Made by a program: the position numbers and the translations under genes. The notes below the pieces were generated by a model. It saw nothing but the letters and a program-made list of their open reading frames with translations, ran no database searches and had not been told where the DNA came from. DNA of 30,210 bases from CAYTTA01 sp964440655 (GTDB taxonomy: Bacteria > Bacteroidota > Rhodothermia > Balneolales > Balneolaceae), in NCBI GenBank assembly GCA_964440655.1, contig CAYTTA010000026.1:1-30210 (forward strand), in the 5' to 3' direction. The number at the start of each line of letters is the position of its first letter. The stretch's first letter is position 1. Positions 22,885 through 30,210 of the stretch are shown here, in pieces.

Positions 22885-24678
22885 ATGAAAGGAAACGGAT
22901 TTAAAATAGGTTCCATCCTCTTTTTTCTGGGACTCTCCCTCTGGTATCTGTTGCCCACCGTCCAGCTCATGCTGGAAAACCGCTACATGAACGGCATGCC
23001 CGAAGCGGAAAGGGCCACCTACCAGGCAGAAAACCGGTCCCGGCTGCAACGGCTCAACGAGAAATCGCTCTCACTCGGCCTGGATCTTCAGGGCGGGATG
23101 CAGGTAACACTGGAGGTGGGCACCCCCCAGCTCATGATCGAGCTTGCAGGAGATATGGCCGATGAGTTTCTGGAAGAGATTGTCCAGATCGCCGCGGAGC
23201 GATCGTTTCAAAACCGGACCGATCTGGTAGACGAGCTCGTTGCCGAATTTGAAAGCCGGGACTCCAACGCTCTCCTGAGCCGGTACTTCCGTTCCGATGC
23301 CGCCAACATCACTCGTCGCTCCAGCAACGCAGAGGTGGCCTCATGGCTGAAAGAGCAGAGGGATGTGGCCGTAACCCGTGCCATCGAAATTATCCGGACG
23401 AGGGTGGACCGCTACGGAGTGACCGAGCCGGCGATCCTCAAGCAGGGAAACAACCGGATCATCGTAGAGCTTCCGGGGGTGGATGATGAAGAGCGTGTGC
23501 GGAACCTTCTTCGCGGGACTGCGAGGCTGGAGTTCCGGCTGGTTGCCGACCCCGACGAAATGGTCAATGCCCGGCAACGGATTGTTGCCCGTTACGATCA
23601 GCTGGCCGAAGAGAGCGGTGAACCCAACCCGTTCCGCGAATATCTGGAGACACAGGTCCAGAACCCCTATATCTTCGGGTATGCTGCCGGACCGGATACC
23701 GCTGCTGTGAATCGGGTAATTGAAACGGAGGTGTTTCAGGAGATGCTCCCCCGCAATACGACACTGCTGTGGGGTTCCAGCCCCTTCGCCGAGCAGGACG
23801 GGCTGAGTTTCTATGAACTGATCGCCGTGCGGTCCCAGGTGGAACTGACCGGCGATGTGATCTCCGAGGCAAGTGTCACCTTCGATCCCACGACAAATAT
23901 CCCGGAAGTCTCCATGGCGATGGATTCCGAAGGAGCCAGGCGCTGGGCACGGATTACAGGTGCCAACATCGGAAGACCGGTCGCCATCGTTCTGGATGAC
24001 TACGTCTACTCCTATCCTACGGTCCGGAATCGGATCACAAACGGACGCTCCTCCATCTCCGGCCTGAGCGGGTTGAGCGAGGCGGAGGACCTGGTCAACA
24101 TCCTCCTGTCCGGTGCACTTCCCGCCCCGCTCGACATCATCGAGGAGCGTACGGTGGGAGCGACCCTGGGAGAGGCCTCCATTCAGGCCGGACTGCGATC
24201 CGTCACGATCGCTCTTCTTGTTGTCGCTCTCTTCATGGTACTCTACTACCATCGGGCGGGGATGGTAGCCAACCTGGCTCTTTTCCTCAACCTGGTCTTT
24301 CTGCTCGGCATTCTGGCCGGATTCAACGCCACTCTGACCCTGCCGGGGATTGCCGGTATCGTTCTGACCATCGGGATGGCTGTCGATGCCAACGTTCTGA
24401 TTTTCGACCGAATCCGAGAAGAGATGAGACTGGGCAAGACACTCAGGGCCGCCATCGACAAGGGGTACTCCAATGCCATGAGTGCCATCGTGGATGCCAA
24501 CCTGACCACCTTTATTGTCGGAATCATCCTCTACTCCTTCGGGATCGGGCCGATCAAGGGGTTTGCGGTCACCCTGATGGCCGGAATCGCATCCTCCCTG
24601 TTCAGCGCGATTGTGATCACACGTCTTGTCATCGATTACCAGACACGGGACAAGGCAACGAAGTTCAGTTTCGGCTGA
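22885..24678 (+). CDS. secD: Protein translocase subunit SecD
   Basis: A protein of 597 residues. A first membrane helix (about 8-30) is followed by the SecD hallmark LGLDLQGGMQVTLEV (64 onward), a ~340-residue periplasmic region including P1 and the VTRAIEIIRTRVDRYGVTEP strand-helix, then five C-terminal membrane helices beginning near GEASIQAGLRSVTIALLVV, with the conserved GIVLTIGMAVDANVLIFDRI motif. With SecF and SecYEG it uses the proton motive force to help pull preproteins across the inner membrane. secF follows after 58 bases. In many Bacteroidota SecD and SecF are one fused protein; here they are separate. Confidence 0.97.
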   Translation: MKGNGFKIGSILFFLGLSLWYLLPTVQLMLENRYMNGMPEAERATYQAENRSRLQRLNEKSLSLGLDLQGGMQVTLEVGTPQLMIELAGDMADEFLEEIVQIAAERSFQNRTDLVDELVAEFESRDSNALLSRYFRSDAANITRRSSNAEVASWLKEQRDVAVTRAIEIIRTRVDRYGVTEPAILKQGNNRIIVELPGVDDEERVRNLLRGTARLEFRLVADPDEMVNARQRIVARYDQLAEESGEPNPFREYLETQVQNPYIFGYAAGPDTAAVNRVIETEVFQEMLPRNTTLLWGSSPFAEQDGLSFYELIAVRSQVELTGDVISEASVTFDPTTNIPEVSMAMDSEGARRWARITGANIGRPVAIVLDDYVYSYPTVRNRITNGRSSISGLSGLSEAEDLVNILLSGALPAPLDIIEERTVGATLGEASIQAGLRSVTIALLVVALFMVLYYHRAGMVANLALFLNLVFLLGILAGFNATLTLPGIAGIVLTIGMAVDANVLIFDRIREEMRLGKTLRAAIDKGYSNAMSAIVDANLTTFIVGIILYSFGIGPIKGFAVTLMAGIASSLFSAIVITRLVIDYQTRDKATKFSFG

Positions 24679-24736
24679 TCCGATCCGACCTTTGTGCCAG
24701 TGAATTTTCACCTATTGACAGAATGAGGCTTTACCG

Positions 24737-25663
24737 ATGAGATGGTTTGAAACTCCCGATTTTGATTTTGTCCGGATGCAGAAAATATTTTTCTATGTAT
24801 CCGCCATCCTGATTGTCATCTCCCTGGCAACCATTTTCGGACGCGGGCTGCAGTACGGAATCGATTTTCTCGGTGGAAAAGAATATGTGATGCAGTTCTC
24901 CCAACCGGCTGAAGTGAGCGCGGTCAGAAGTGTGTTGACCGATGCGCTCGACTCTCAGCCCGAGGTGCGGCTCTACGGCAGCGACCGGGAGATCATGGTC
25001 CGCACCGATGCGGAAGGAAGCATCGGTGAGGTCCGTGAGATCATTGAGACCGCACTGAGCGGGACGTTTCCCGACAATCCCTTTGTGATGGTAAAAACCG
25101 ATGATGTGGGCCCCCGGTTTGCCGAAGAACTGAGATGGGCGGCACTCAACTCCGTCCTGCTCTCCCTCGCCCTCATCTTTCTCTACATCCTGTTCCGTTT
25201 CAGCAGATGGCAATATTCGGCAGGAGCCGTGATCGGCCTGGCCCACAACGTCATCATCGTACTGGGGGTCTTCACCCTCCTGGACGGAGTAGTCTCTTTT
25301 GATGTGACAATCAGCCAGACCCTGATTGCCGCCTTCCTTGCCATCATCGGCTATTCTCTGAACGACACCATCGTGATTTTCGACCGGATTCGGGAAAATG
25401 CGACTCTCTACAAGACTATGGAGTTTGAACCGATGGTCAACAAAAGCCTGAACGACACCCTGAGCCGGACGGTGATCACCTCTCTGACCACCTTGTTTGT
25501 GGTAACTGTCCTGTTTATCTTTGGAGGTGAAGTCCTGAAAGGATTCTCTCTTGCTCTTATTCTGGGCATCATCATCGGGACATACAGCTCTCTCTTCATT
25601 GCAAGCGGGTTCGTGGTCGTAATGGAAAAACGAAGAACCGCAAAACTCCAGAATGCCAAATGA
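24737..25663 (+). CDS. secF: Protein translocase subunit SecF
   Basis: A protein of 308 residues. After a first membrane helix (FFYVSAILIVISLATIF) comes the SecF signature, here YGIDFLGGKEYVMQF; most members have GIDFTGG, so Leu replaces Thr. A short periplasmic region (about 50-125) leads into five membrane helices with SecF motifs IGYSLNDTIVIFDRIREN and TLSRTVITSLTTLFVV. The C-terminal helix ends IGTYSSLFIASGFVV followed by a basic tail. It partners with the upstream SecD. Its stop overlaps a 13-codon open frame that leads to the purA leader structures. Confidence 0.97.
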   Translation: MRWFETPDFDFVRMQKIFFYVSAILIVISLATIFGRGLQYGIDFLGGKEYVMQFSQPAEVSAVRSVLTDALDSQPEVRLYGSDREIMVRTDAEGSIGEVREIIETALSGTFPDNPFVMVKTDDVGPRFAEELRWAALNSVLLSLALIFLYILFRFSRWQYSAGAVIGLAHNVIIVLGVFTLLDGVVSFDVTISQTLIAAFLAIIGYSLNDTIVIFDRIRENATLYKTMEFEPMVNKSLNDTLSRTVITSLTTLFVVTVLFIFGGEVLKGFSLALILGIIIGTYSSLFIASGFVVVMEKRRTAKLQNAK

Positions 25664-25701
25664 CGGGGAGGAAGAACAGGCCCGCACCGGCAAGAGAGTG
25701 A
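25660..25701 (+). CDS. Possible 13-residue leader peptide upstream of purA
   Basis: An ATG overlapping the secF stop as ATGA opens a 13-codon frame (MTGRKNRPAPARE). Its TGA ends 2 bases before the G-run of the first leader hairpin. The overlap allows coupling to secF translation. It is short and basic, with no homology I can judge. It is listed because of its position, and may be chance. Confidence 0.2.
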   Translation: MTGRKNRPAPARE

Positions 25702-25703
25702 AA

Positions 25704-25754
25704 GGGGGGAGTAACCCCCCGCATCAAAAGGGGTGTCCGCACCTCTTTTTTTTT
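25704..25754 (+). terminator. Terminator with competing hairpin between secF and purA (candidate attenuator)
   Basis: Hairpin 1 pairs GGGGGG (25704-25709) with CCCCCC (25715-25720). Hairpin 2 pairs AGGGGTG (25729-25735) with CACCTCT (25740-25746, one wobble) and is followed by nine T (25746-25754), a strong intrinsic terminator. The last T is 8 bases before the purA ATG. The C-run of hairpin 1 could instead pair with the G-run of hairpin 2 (25730-25733), which would break the terminator. No promoter can fit between terminator and ATG. Confidence 0.75.
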
Positions 25755-25762
25755 GAAAGAAT

Positions 25763-27046
25763 ATGGCTATACGAATTGTAGTTGGTGCCCAGTGGGGCGA
25801 TGAAGGGAAGGGGAAGATCGTCGATCACCTCAGCAAAGATGCCGATTTTGTGGTCCGCTACCAGGGAGGGGCCAATGCCGGCCATACCTTAAAATTCGAC
25901 GGCAAGGAGATTGTTCTCCACCTGATCCCCTCCGGGATCTTCAATGGGGATGCCCAGTGCATTATCGGGAATGGTGTGGTGGTCGATCCGAAAGCCCTTC
26001 TGGATGAAATCGAGCGGGTTGAAAAATTGGGGGTAACCCTGGACGGGAAACTCCGAATCAGTGAGGCGGCCCATGTGATCCTCCCCTACCACCAGCTGCT
26101 GGACAAAGCGAGTGAAAAAAGCCTTGGTGATGAGGCGATCGGGACCACCGGAAGGGGAATCGGACCTGCCTACGTGAGCAAGGTGGCCCGGACAGGAATC
26201 AGGATGGCCGACCTTCTGGACCTGGACCTGCTTCGAGAGAAACTGGAGAAGAATGTCCAGGAGGTGAACAAGTCTCTGGTCCATATTTTCGGCGAGCCTC
26301 CGGTACAGAGCGAAATGCTTTTCAGAGCGCTTCAGCCCTGTATCGAACGGATCCTTCCGTTCATCTGCAACACGACCGAAACCCTGCATGATGCCATCGA
26401 CGAGGGGAAAGAGATCCTTCTGGAAGGAGCACAGGGGAGCCTGCTCGACCTGGATCACGGCACCTACCCTTTTGTGACCTCCTCCTCACCGACCGCAGGG
26501 GGAGCCTGCACGGGCAGTGGTATTCCTCCCACGGCCATCACCCATGTCATGGGGATCAGCAAGGCCTACTGCACGCGTGTAGGGAACGGAGCGTTTCCGA
26601 CCGAACTGAACGACGGAAACGGGGAGACCTTCCGCCGGGAAGGTTTCGAATTCGGGGCGACAACCGGCCGGCCGCGGCGATGCGGATGGATCGACCTGGT
26701 CGCTCTGAGATATGCCGCCCGGCTTAACGGACTCAATGAGATCGCCTTTACGAAACTCGATGTTCTGGATCATTTCGGTACCATCCAGGTTTGTACGCAG
26801 TACGAGCTTGACGGGGAACGCATCGACCATTTCCCCGTTTCGGAAGAGCGTCTGGCAAGAGTGAAGCCTGTTTATGAAACCCTCGAGGGGTGGAAAGGCC
26901 AAACCACCCGGAATGCCACCCGACTTGAGGAACTTCCCAAGGCGGCCCGAAGCTACATCTCCTATGTGGAGGAGTATATCGGCGTGCCGTTCCGGATCGT
27001 TTCGACCGGACCCGGCCGACTGGAAACGATTGAGGTGGAATCTTGA
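25763..27046 (+). CDS. purA: Adenylosuccinate synthetase
   Basis: A protein of 427 residues, the normal family length. It joins IMP and aspartate with GTP hydrolysis to give adenylosuccinate, the first committed step from IMP to AMP. The N-terminus holds the GTP-binding loop WGDEGKGKIVDHL (11 onward, with catalytic Asp13) and GGANAGHTL with the catalytic His. Other signatures are GTTGRGIGPAYVSKVAR, EGAQGSLLDLDHGTYPFVTSS and TTGRPRRCGWIDLVALRYA. The ATG follows a strong terminator by 8 bases, so expression must involve read-through from secDF or an upstream promoter, or a leaderless start. A separate promoter serves the tRNA-Gly gene downstream. Confidence 0.98.
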   Translation: MAIRIVVGAQWGDEGKGKIVDHLSKDADFVVRYQGGANAGHTLKFDGKEIVLHLIPSGIFNGDAQCIIGNGVVVDPKALLDEIERVEKLGVTLDGKLRISEAAHVILPYHQLLDKASEKSLGDEAIGTTGRGIGPAYVSKVARTGIRMADLLDLDLLREKLEKNVQEVNKSLVHIFGEPPVQSEMLFRALQPCIERILPFICNTTETLHDAIDEGKEILLEGAQGSLLDLDHGTYPFVTSSSPTAGGACTGSGIPPTAITHVMGISKAYCTRVGNGAFPTELNDGNGETFRREGFEFGATTGRPRRCGWIDLVALRYAARLNGLNEIAFTKLDVLDHFGTIQVCTQYELDGERIDHFPVSEERLARVKPVYETLEGWKGQTTRNATRLEELPKAARSYISYVEEYIGVPFRIVSTGPGRLETIEVES

Positions 27047-27054
27047 TCACGGAC

Positions 27055-27084
27055 TTGACCTCAGTCGGGTAAAGGGATTATATT
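27055..27084 (+). promoter_or_regulatory. Promoter of tRNA-Gly
   Basis: TTGACC (27055-27060) and TATATT (27079-27084) are 18 bases apart. Transcription would start around 27091, about 17 bases before the tRNA. This is the closest match to a sigma-70 consensus in the window, as expected for a tRNA gene. Confidence 0.65.
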
Positions 27085-27107
27085 TAGGTTCATTTTTTGA
27101 ACCGAAG

Positions 27108-27179
27108 GCGGGAATAGCTCAGCGGTAGAGCACCACCTTGCCAAGGTGGGGGTCGCGGGTTCAAATCCCGTTTCCCGCT
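27108..27179 (+). tRNA. tRNA-Gly (anticodon GCC)
   Basis: A 72-base cloverleaf. The acceptor stem GCGGGAA (27108-27114) pairs with TTCCCGC (27172-27178), and the discriminator base is T179. The D arm is GCTC-AGCGGTA-GAGC, the anticodon stem is CCACC/GGTGG around the loop TTGCCAA with anticodon GCC at 27140-27142, and the T arm has GGTTCAAATCC. CCA is not encoded and would be added after transcription. A strong terminator begins 8 bases later. Confidence 0.97.
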
Positions 27180-27186
27180 CGAATGG

Positions 27187-27220
27187 AGCCCTTCACGGCA
27201 TGTCGTGAAGGGCTTTTTTT
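27187..27220 (+). terminator. Intrinsic terminator of tRNA-Gly
   Basis: An 11-base perfect stem, AGCCCTTCACG/CGTGAAGGGCT (27187-27197 and 27204-27214), with a 6-base loop, followed by seven T. The 214 bases from here to the kinase start hold no confident gene or promoter. Confidence 0.93.
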
Positions 27221-27434
27221 ATTTCCCTCCCTTTCGGAAAGCAATATATTGGCCCCTTTCCCCGTAAATAACCTCGGAAAAACGCAGGAGAGATAATCGT
27301 CACTCGCCTGTACCAACTCCTTTTTAACAAAGAAGCCGGCGGTTGCATTGGTACATCGGATGGGATTGTCCTGTATCATTCTTGGGTACAAGTGATTACA
27401 TTCGATGCCCTGATCCATCTAAAACAGTCCCCAC

Positions 27435-28712
27435 TTGTCCAATTCCAGGAAACATAGTCCCAGTCCGGACCAGCTCTACAGAAAAGTCAGAGAGAAGCTC
27501 CATGCCTGCAGTCAGCACTATCCGGAAGGTAGTCCTGAACAGAAAGAGCTGCAGAACCTGATCCGGGAGATGCAGACATTTGTCGCTGAAACAAAGGAAC
27601 AGCGAAGACTCCTGAACCGGAGTCAGGAGACGTTCGATTCCATTATCGATCAGGTGGATGAGTATGCCATCATTCTCCTGGACAAGGAGGGGAAGATCAT
27701 GAGTTGGAATCGCGGAGTGGGACGCATCAATGGGTATGACAAGGAAGAGATTGTCGGCAGGTCATTCAGGGTATTTTACAGCGAGGAGGACATTCGGGCA
27801 GGAAAACCGGAGAGGCTGCTGGAACAGGCCCGCCGAACCGGCAGGGCGCAGGATGAAAGCTACCGGATCCGCAAGGATGGTTCCATGTTCTGGGGCAGTG
27901 TGGTAATCACCGCCCTCCATGATCGGAGAGGCCATGTGAATGGATTTCTGAAAGTGACCCGGGATCTTACCGATCGCAAGCAGGGGGAGGACCGGCTGAA
28001 AGAACAGAAACGGAAGCTCGAAGCGCTGAACAGGGAGCTTGAAGCGTTTTCCTACACCGTGAGCCATGACCTGAGAAGTCCGCTCAGGGCCGTCCAGGGG
28101 TATTCCAGGATTCTCGATGAAGAGTTTGCCCGGCAGCTCGGCGAGGAAGGGAGACGCATTCTCGGCAACATCAGCAGGAATGCGTTCCGAATGGGAAGTC
28201 TCATTGACGATCTGCTGGAGTTCTCCCGACTGAACCGGACGGAGATCCAACGTTCAAGATTCGAACCGGGCCGGCTGGTGAGGGAATTGCTCAGTGAGCT
28301 GGATGAGATCGGGGACGCCCGGATCGACGTACTCCCGATGCCGGACATGGTAGCCGACCACTCCCTCATCTCCCAGGTTTACTTCAACCTGATCACAAAT
28401 GCAGTGAAGTTCAGCTCGAAAGTGGAGAATCCCACCATCGAGATCGGTGCGCAAGAGACCGAGAATGGCACGATCTGGTATGTGAAAGATAATGGAACAG
28501 GATTTGACATGAAGTACTCCGGCAAAATGTTCCACGTCTTCCAACGGCTTCACAGTGAAGAGGAATACGAGGGAACCGGAGTGGGATTGGCCATTGTGGA
28601 ACGTGTGATCAAACGTCACGGAGGCGATGTCTGGGCAGAAGCCTCTCCCGGCAAGGGTGCCACCTTCTTTTTCACGCTCGGGGAGCCGGACAGGGATGAT
28701 TTGAACGAATAA
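27435..28712 (+). CDS. Soluble PAS-domain sensor histidine kinase
   Basis: A protein of 425 residues from TTG 27435, the only usual start codon between the upstream in-frame stop and the ATG at 27573 (residue 47); the true start is uncertain. No membrane segment is present. A short coiled N-terminus leads to a PAS domain with PAC extension (about 65-185: DEYAIILLDKEGKIMSWNRG; YRIRKDGSMFWGSVVITAL). A coiled helix then reaches the HisKA box with H211 in FSYTVSHDLRSPLRAVQGY. The ATPase domain has NLITNAVKFSS, KDNGTGFD, MFHVFQRLH and GTGVGLAIVERV. This resembles cytoplasmic kinases of the phytochrome-like group. No response regulator is adjacent, so it is an orphan; a receiver-only regulator lies at the other end of the window. 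Confidence 0.88.
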   Translation: MSNSRKHSPSPDQLYRKVREKLHACSQHYPEGSPEQKELQNLIREMQTFVAETKEQRRLLNRSQETFDSIIDQVDEYAIILLDKEGKIMSWNRGVGRINGYDKEEIVGRSFRVFYSEEDIRAGKPERLLEQARRTGRAQDESYRIRKDGSMFWGSVVITALHDRRGHVNGFLKVTRDLTDRKQGEDRLKEQKRKLEALNRELEAFSYTVSHDLRSPLRAVQGYSRILDEEFARQLGEEGRRILGNISRNAFRMGSLIDDLLEFSRLNRTEIQRSRFEPGRLVRELLSELDEIGDARIDVLPMPDMVADHSLISQVYFNLITNAVKFSSKVENPTIEIGAQETENGTIWYVKDNGTGFDMKYSGKMFHVFQRLHSEEEYEGTGVGLAIVERVIKRHGGDVWAEASPGKGATFFFTLGEPDRDDLNE

Positions 28713-28895
28713 TCCCAGGATTTCTCCCACACCCCTGCCAGAACAAGAATAGAATCAGACTGCTCCCCAGCCCCCGGAGCACGACGGTTGCCTGCTACCT
28801 TTCATCACCCGATCAGGCAGGATGATGCCCTGCAGTTAAATCTAATTGTTATAACTCGTCCTGGCTATCAGATCAGCTATTTTTTACAAAACCTC

Positions 28896-28934
28896 AACCA
28901 AATGGTTGAATCATTTGGTTCAAGTGGCTACACT
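28896..28934 (+). promoter_or_regulatory. Operator palindrome overlapping the promoter of the right tetR-tolC operon
   Basis: A perfect inverted repeat, AACCAAATG (28896-28904) and CATTTGGTT (28912-28920), has 9-base arms and a 7-base spacer. TTGAAT (28906-28911), inside the palindrome, and TACACT (28929-28934) are 17 bases apart and form a good -35/-10 pair. The start codon of tetR is 41 bases downstream. Occupation by the TetR protein would block the -35, giving autorepression. Confidence 0.65.
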
Positions 28935-28975
28935 TTAATCAATCGAACTTTATTCAGCAGCCTGCAATAAATCCC

Positions 28976-29581
28976 ATGTCACCTGAAAAAGAGACCGAAG
29001 AGAAGATATTTGAAGCCGCACAGCAGGTTTTCCAGGAGAAGGGATTCACCGGAGCCCGTATGCAGGAGATCGCGGACCGGGCACAGATCAACAAATCGAT
29101 GCTCCACTACTACTACCGGAGCAAAGAGAAGCTCTTCCTGATGGTCTTTCAGGCAGCGGCCCGCAAGATCCTGCCCCAGCTGGTCACCATCCTATCCTCC
29201 GATATTCCTCTCGAGGACAAAGTCCGGCAGATCGTGGAGTTCTACGACCGGGTCTTCTCGAAGCACCCTTCACTCCCTTCGTTTGTCATCCACGAAATGA
29301 ACCAGAATCCGAAACGGTTCCGGGAATTCATCTCGGCCATGGGATTGAGCATGCCGGAAACGTTTGTCCGACAGATCCGGGAGGAGGTCGAGTCGGGGCG
29401 GATGATGCCGATCGAACCGCATCAGTTCCTGCTCAATGTGGTGGGGCTCTCCCTCATGCCGGTCATCGCACGGAATATGGTACAGACCCTTTTCCGGCTC
29501 GATGACCAGGAGTACCGCAAGCTGCTGGACGAACGGAAAGAGATGATTCCGAAAATGATCTTCAGCGGGGTTTCCCCATGA
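28976..29581 (+). CDS. TetR/AcrR-family transcriptional regulator
   Basis: A protein of 201 residues. The N-terminal DNA-binding domain shows TEEKIFEAAQQVFQEKGFTG, then the helix-turn-helix MQEIADRAQINKSMLHYYY and the SKEKLF helix. The C-terminal region (about 75-201) matches the ligand-binding domain of AcrR-like regulators (VRQIVEFYDRVFSKHPSLPS; FLLNVVGLSLMPVI). It differs clearly from the TetR at the left end. The stop overlaps the next start as ATGA, so it is translationally coupled to a TolC-family gene. A palindrome in its promoter is the likely operator. Expected role: repressor of an efflux operon; ligand unknown. Confidence 0.93.
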   Translation: MSPEKETEEKIFEAAQQVFQEKGFTGARMQEIADRAQINKSMLHYYYRSKEKLFLMVFQAAARKILPQLVTILSSDIPLEDKVRQIVEFYDRVFSKHPSLPSFVIHEMNQNPKRFREFISAMGLSMPETFVRQIREEVESGRMMPIEPHQFLLNVVGLSLMPVIARNMVQTLFRLDDQEYRKLLDERKEMIPKMIFSGVSP

Positions 29582-30210
29582 CGAACCGGAGAACAACCAA
29601 TCGCCCTGCCCGATGGATCGCCGGCAGGGCGGCGTTTGCCGGAACAACTGCGGTTTTGCACTTGATTTCTGAGTCAACTGTAGCCCGCCTGACCGCAAAC
29701 CCGCCGTTTACACGCCGGCGGGGAGCAACGAAATCAGGATGTCTCCTGCTGCTCATCCTTCTCTTGTTGCCCCCTTCCCTCCCCGCCCAACACCCCTCCT
29801 CTCTCACTCTGACCGAGGCGTACGAACTGCTTGAACGGAACCACCCGACCGCCCGAAGAATCGAAATCGAACAGCAGATTGCCGGATTCAATGAGAGGGT
29901 GGCGCGATCCGGCATGCTTCCGGAACTCCGGTTGAGCGCAGGTGCAAGCTGGCAGTCCGATGTGACGGAAGTTCCGTTTGCCCCACCGGGGAATGCACCA
30001 AACTTCAGCAAGGATCATTACAACCTCTCTCTTGAGCTGGAACAACCGCTCTTTGACGGTGGCCGGACCCGGGCCCTCAGGCAGAGTGAACTTTTTTCGG
30101 GTGATGCCGCCCAGGCCGCGGTCCGGATGGAAATGCACACTCTCCGCAGCCGTCTTGAACAGATCTGGTTCGCCATCCTGATGCTGCAGAAACAGCAGGC
30201 CATCCAGCAG
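29578..30210 (+). CDS. TolC-family outer membrane efflux protein, 3' end outside window
   Basis: About 211 residues are present and the frame is open at the right edge. The ATG at 29578 overlaps the tetR stop. Used as start, it gives about 50 basic, Thr/Ala-rich residues before the signal core (GCLLLLILLLLPPSLPAQ), which is unusually long, so a later non-ATG start is possible. After the signal come SLTLTEAYELLERNHPTARR, an amphipathic helix, the strand pair ending LELEQPLFDGGRTRAL and a second helix (RLEQIWFAILMLQKQQ), all typical of TolC repeats. The rest of an RND-type efflux operon probably lies to the right. It shares architecture, but little direct identity, with the TolC at the left edge. 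Confidence 0.88.
   Translation, partial: MTNRRTTNRPARWIAGRAAFAGTTAVLHLISESTVARLTANPPFTRRRGATKSGCLLLLILLLLPPSLPAQHPSSLTLTEAYELLERNHPTARRIEIEQQIAGFNERVARSGMLPELRLSAGASWQSDVTEVPFAPPGNAPNFSKDHYNLSLELEQPLFDGGRTRALRQSELFSGDAAQAAVRMEMHTLRSRLEQIWFAILMLQKQQAIQQ

Noticed and set aside
25664..25762. A known purine, PRPP or guanidine riboswitch before purA
   Set aside because: The leader is too short, and I could not find the conserved core of these classes. Only the competing hairpins are supported.
27108..27434. tRNA-Gly as an attachment site for an integrated element
   Set aside because: No copy of the tRNA 3' end was seen elsewhere in the window, and no integrase or phage-like gene follows.
28800..28835. 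GG-N10-GC pair (AGGATGATGCCCTGCA) upstream of the right tetR
   Set aside because: Only the two dinucleotides match; the TGGCA and TTGC contexts are missing, and a good sigma-70-like promoter lies closer to the gene.

Overview
The window looks like chromosomal core genome from a bacterium of the FCB group, most likely the Balneolota/Rhodothermota neighbourhood of Bacteroidota. This is inferred from the gene set: an M1 peptidase lipoprotein, a UvrA whose first zinc finger is half lost, a class II DAHP synthase, an M29 aminopeptidase, TetR-TolC efflux heads, separate secD and secF genes, and weak or absent Shine-Dalgarno sequences at many starts. No sequence search was run, so the phylum is an inference. 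No insertion sequence, prophage, CRISPR array, rRNA gene or origin was seen.

Layout. At the left edge a TetR regulator (741-1439, minus) reads into a TolC-family outer-membrane gene cut by the window (1-710). Next come, on the plus strand, a receiver-only response regulator (1716-2090), an M1 metallopeptidase lipoprotein (2132-4162), and a histidine kinase/OmpR-type regulator pair with overlapping reading frames (4333-6709). Convergent to these lies a minus-strand pair: rarA (6713-8086) and, just upstream, an unrecognised 505-residue acidic protein (8093-9610). A divergent promoter region then leads to a lone ABC ATPase (9718-10347) and an M29 aminopeptidase (10480-11583).

11781-17954 is a proteostasis island, all minus strand: clpB, a CbpA-type dnaJ, a DegP/HtrA protease and an Hsp20 small heat-shock protein. 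The three chaperone genes, but not degP, each carry a -24/-12 sigma-54 type promoter 45, 49 and 52 bases before the start codon. This is the most striking regulatory observation in the window. ClpB, the DnaJ and Hsp20 would act together in cytoplasmic disaggregation and refolding, while DegP handles envelope proteins.

The right half holds a class II DAHP synthase (minus) flanked by GTGAAC-rich repeats, then uvrA, secD, secF, purA and tRNA-Gly(GCC) on the plus strand. Between secF and purA sits an intrinsic terminator ending 8 bases before the purA ATG. It is preceded by a competing hairpin and a 13-codon open frame, an arrangement that resembles a transcription attenuator. After tRNA-Gly come a soluble PAS-domain histidine kinase and a second TetR-TolC pair (28976 to the right edge) with a clear palindromic operator over its promoter. 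The window is therefore bounded by two outward-facing TetR-TolC cassettes.
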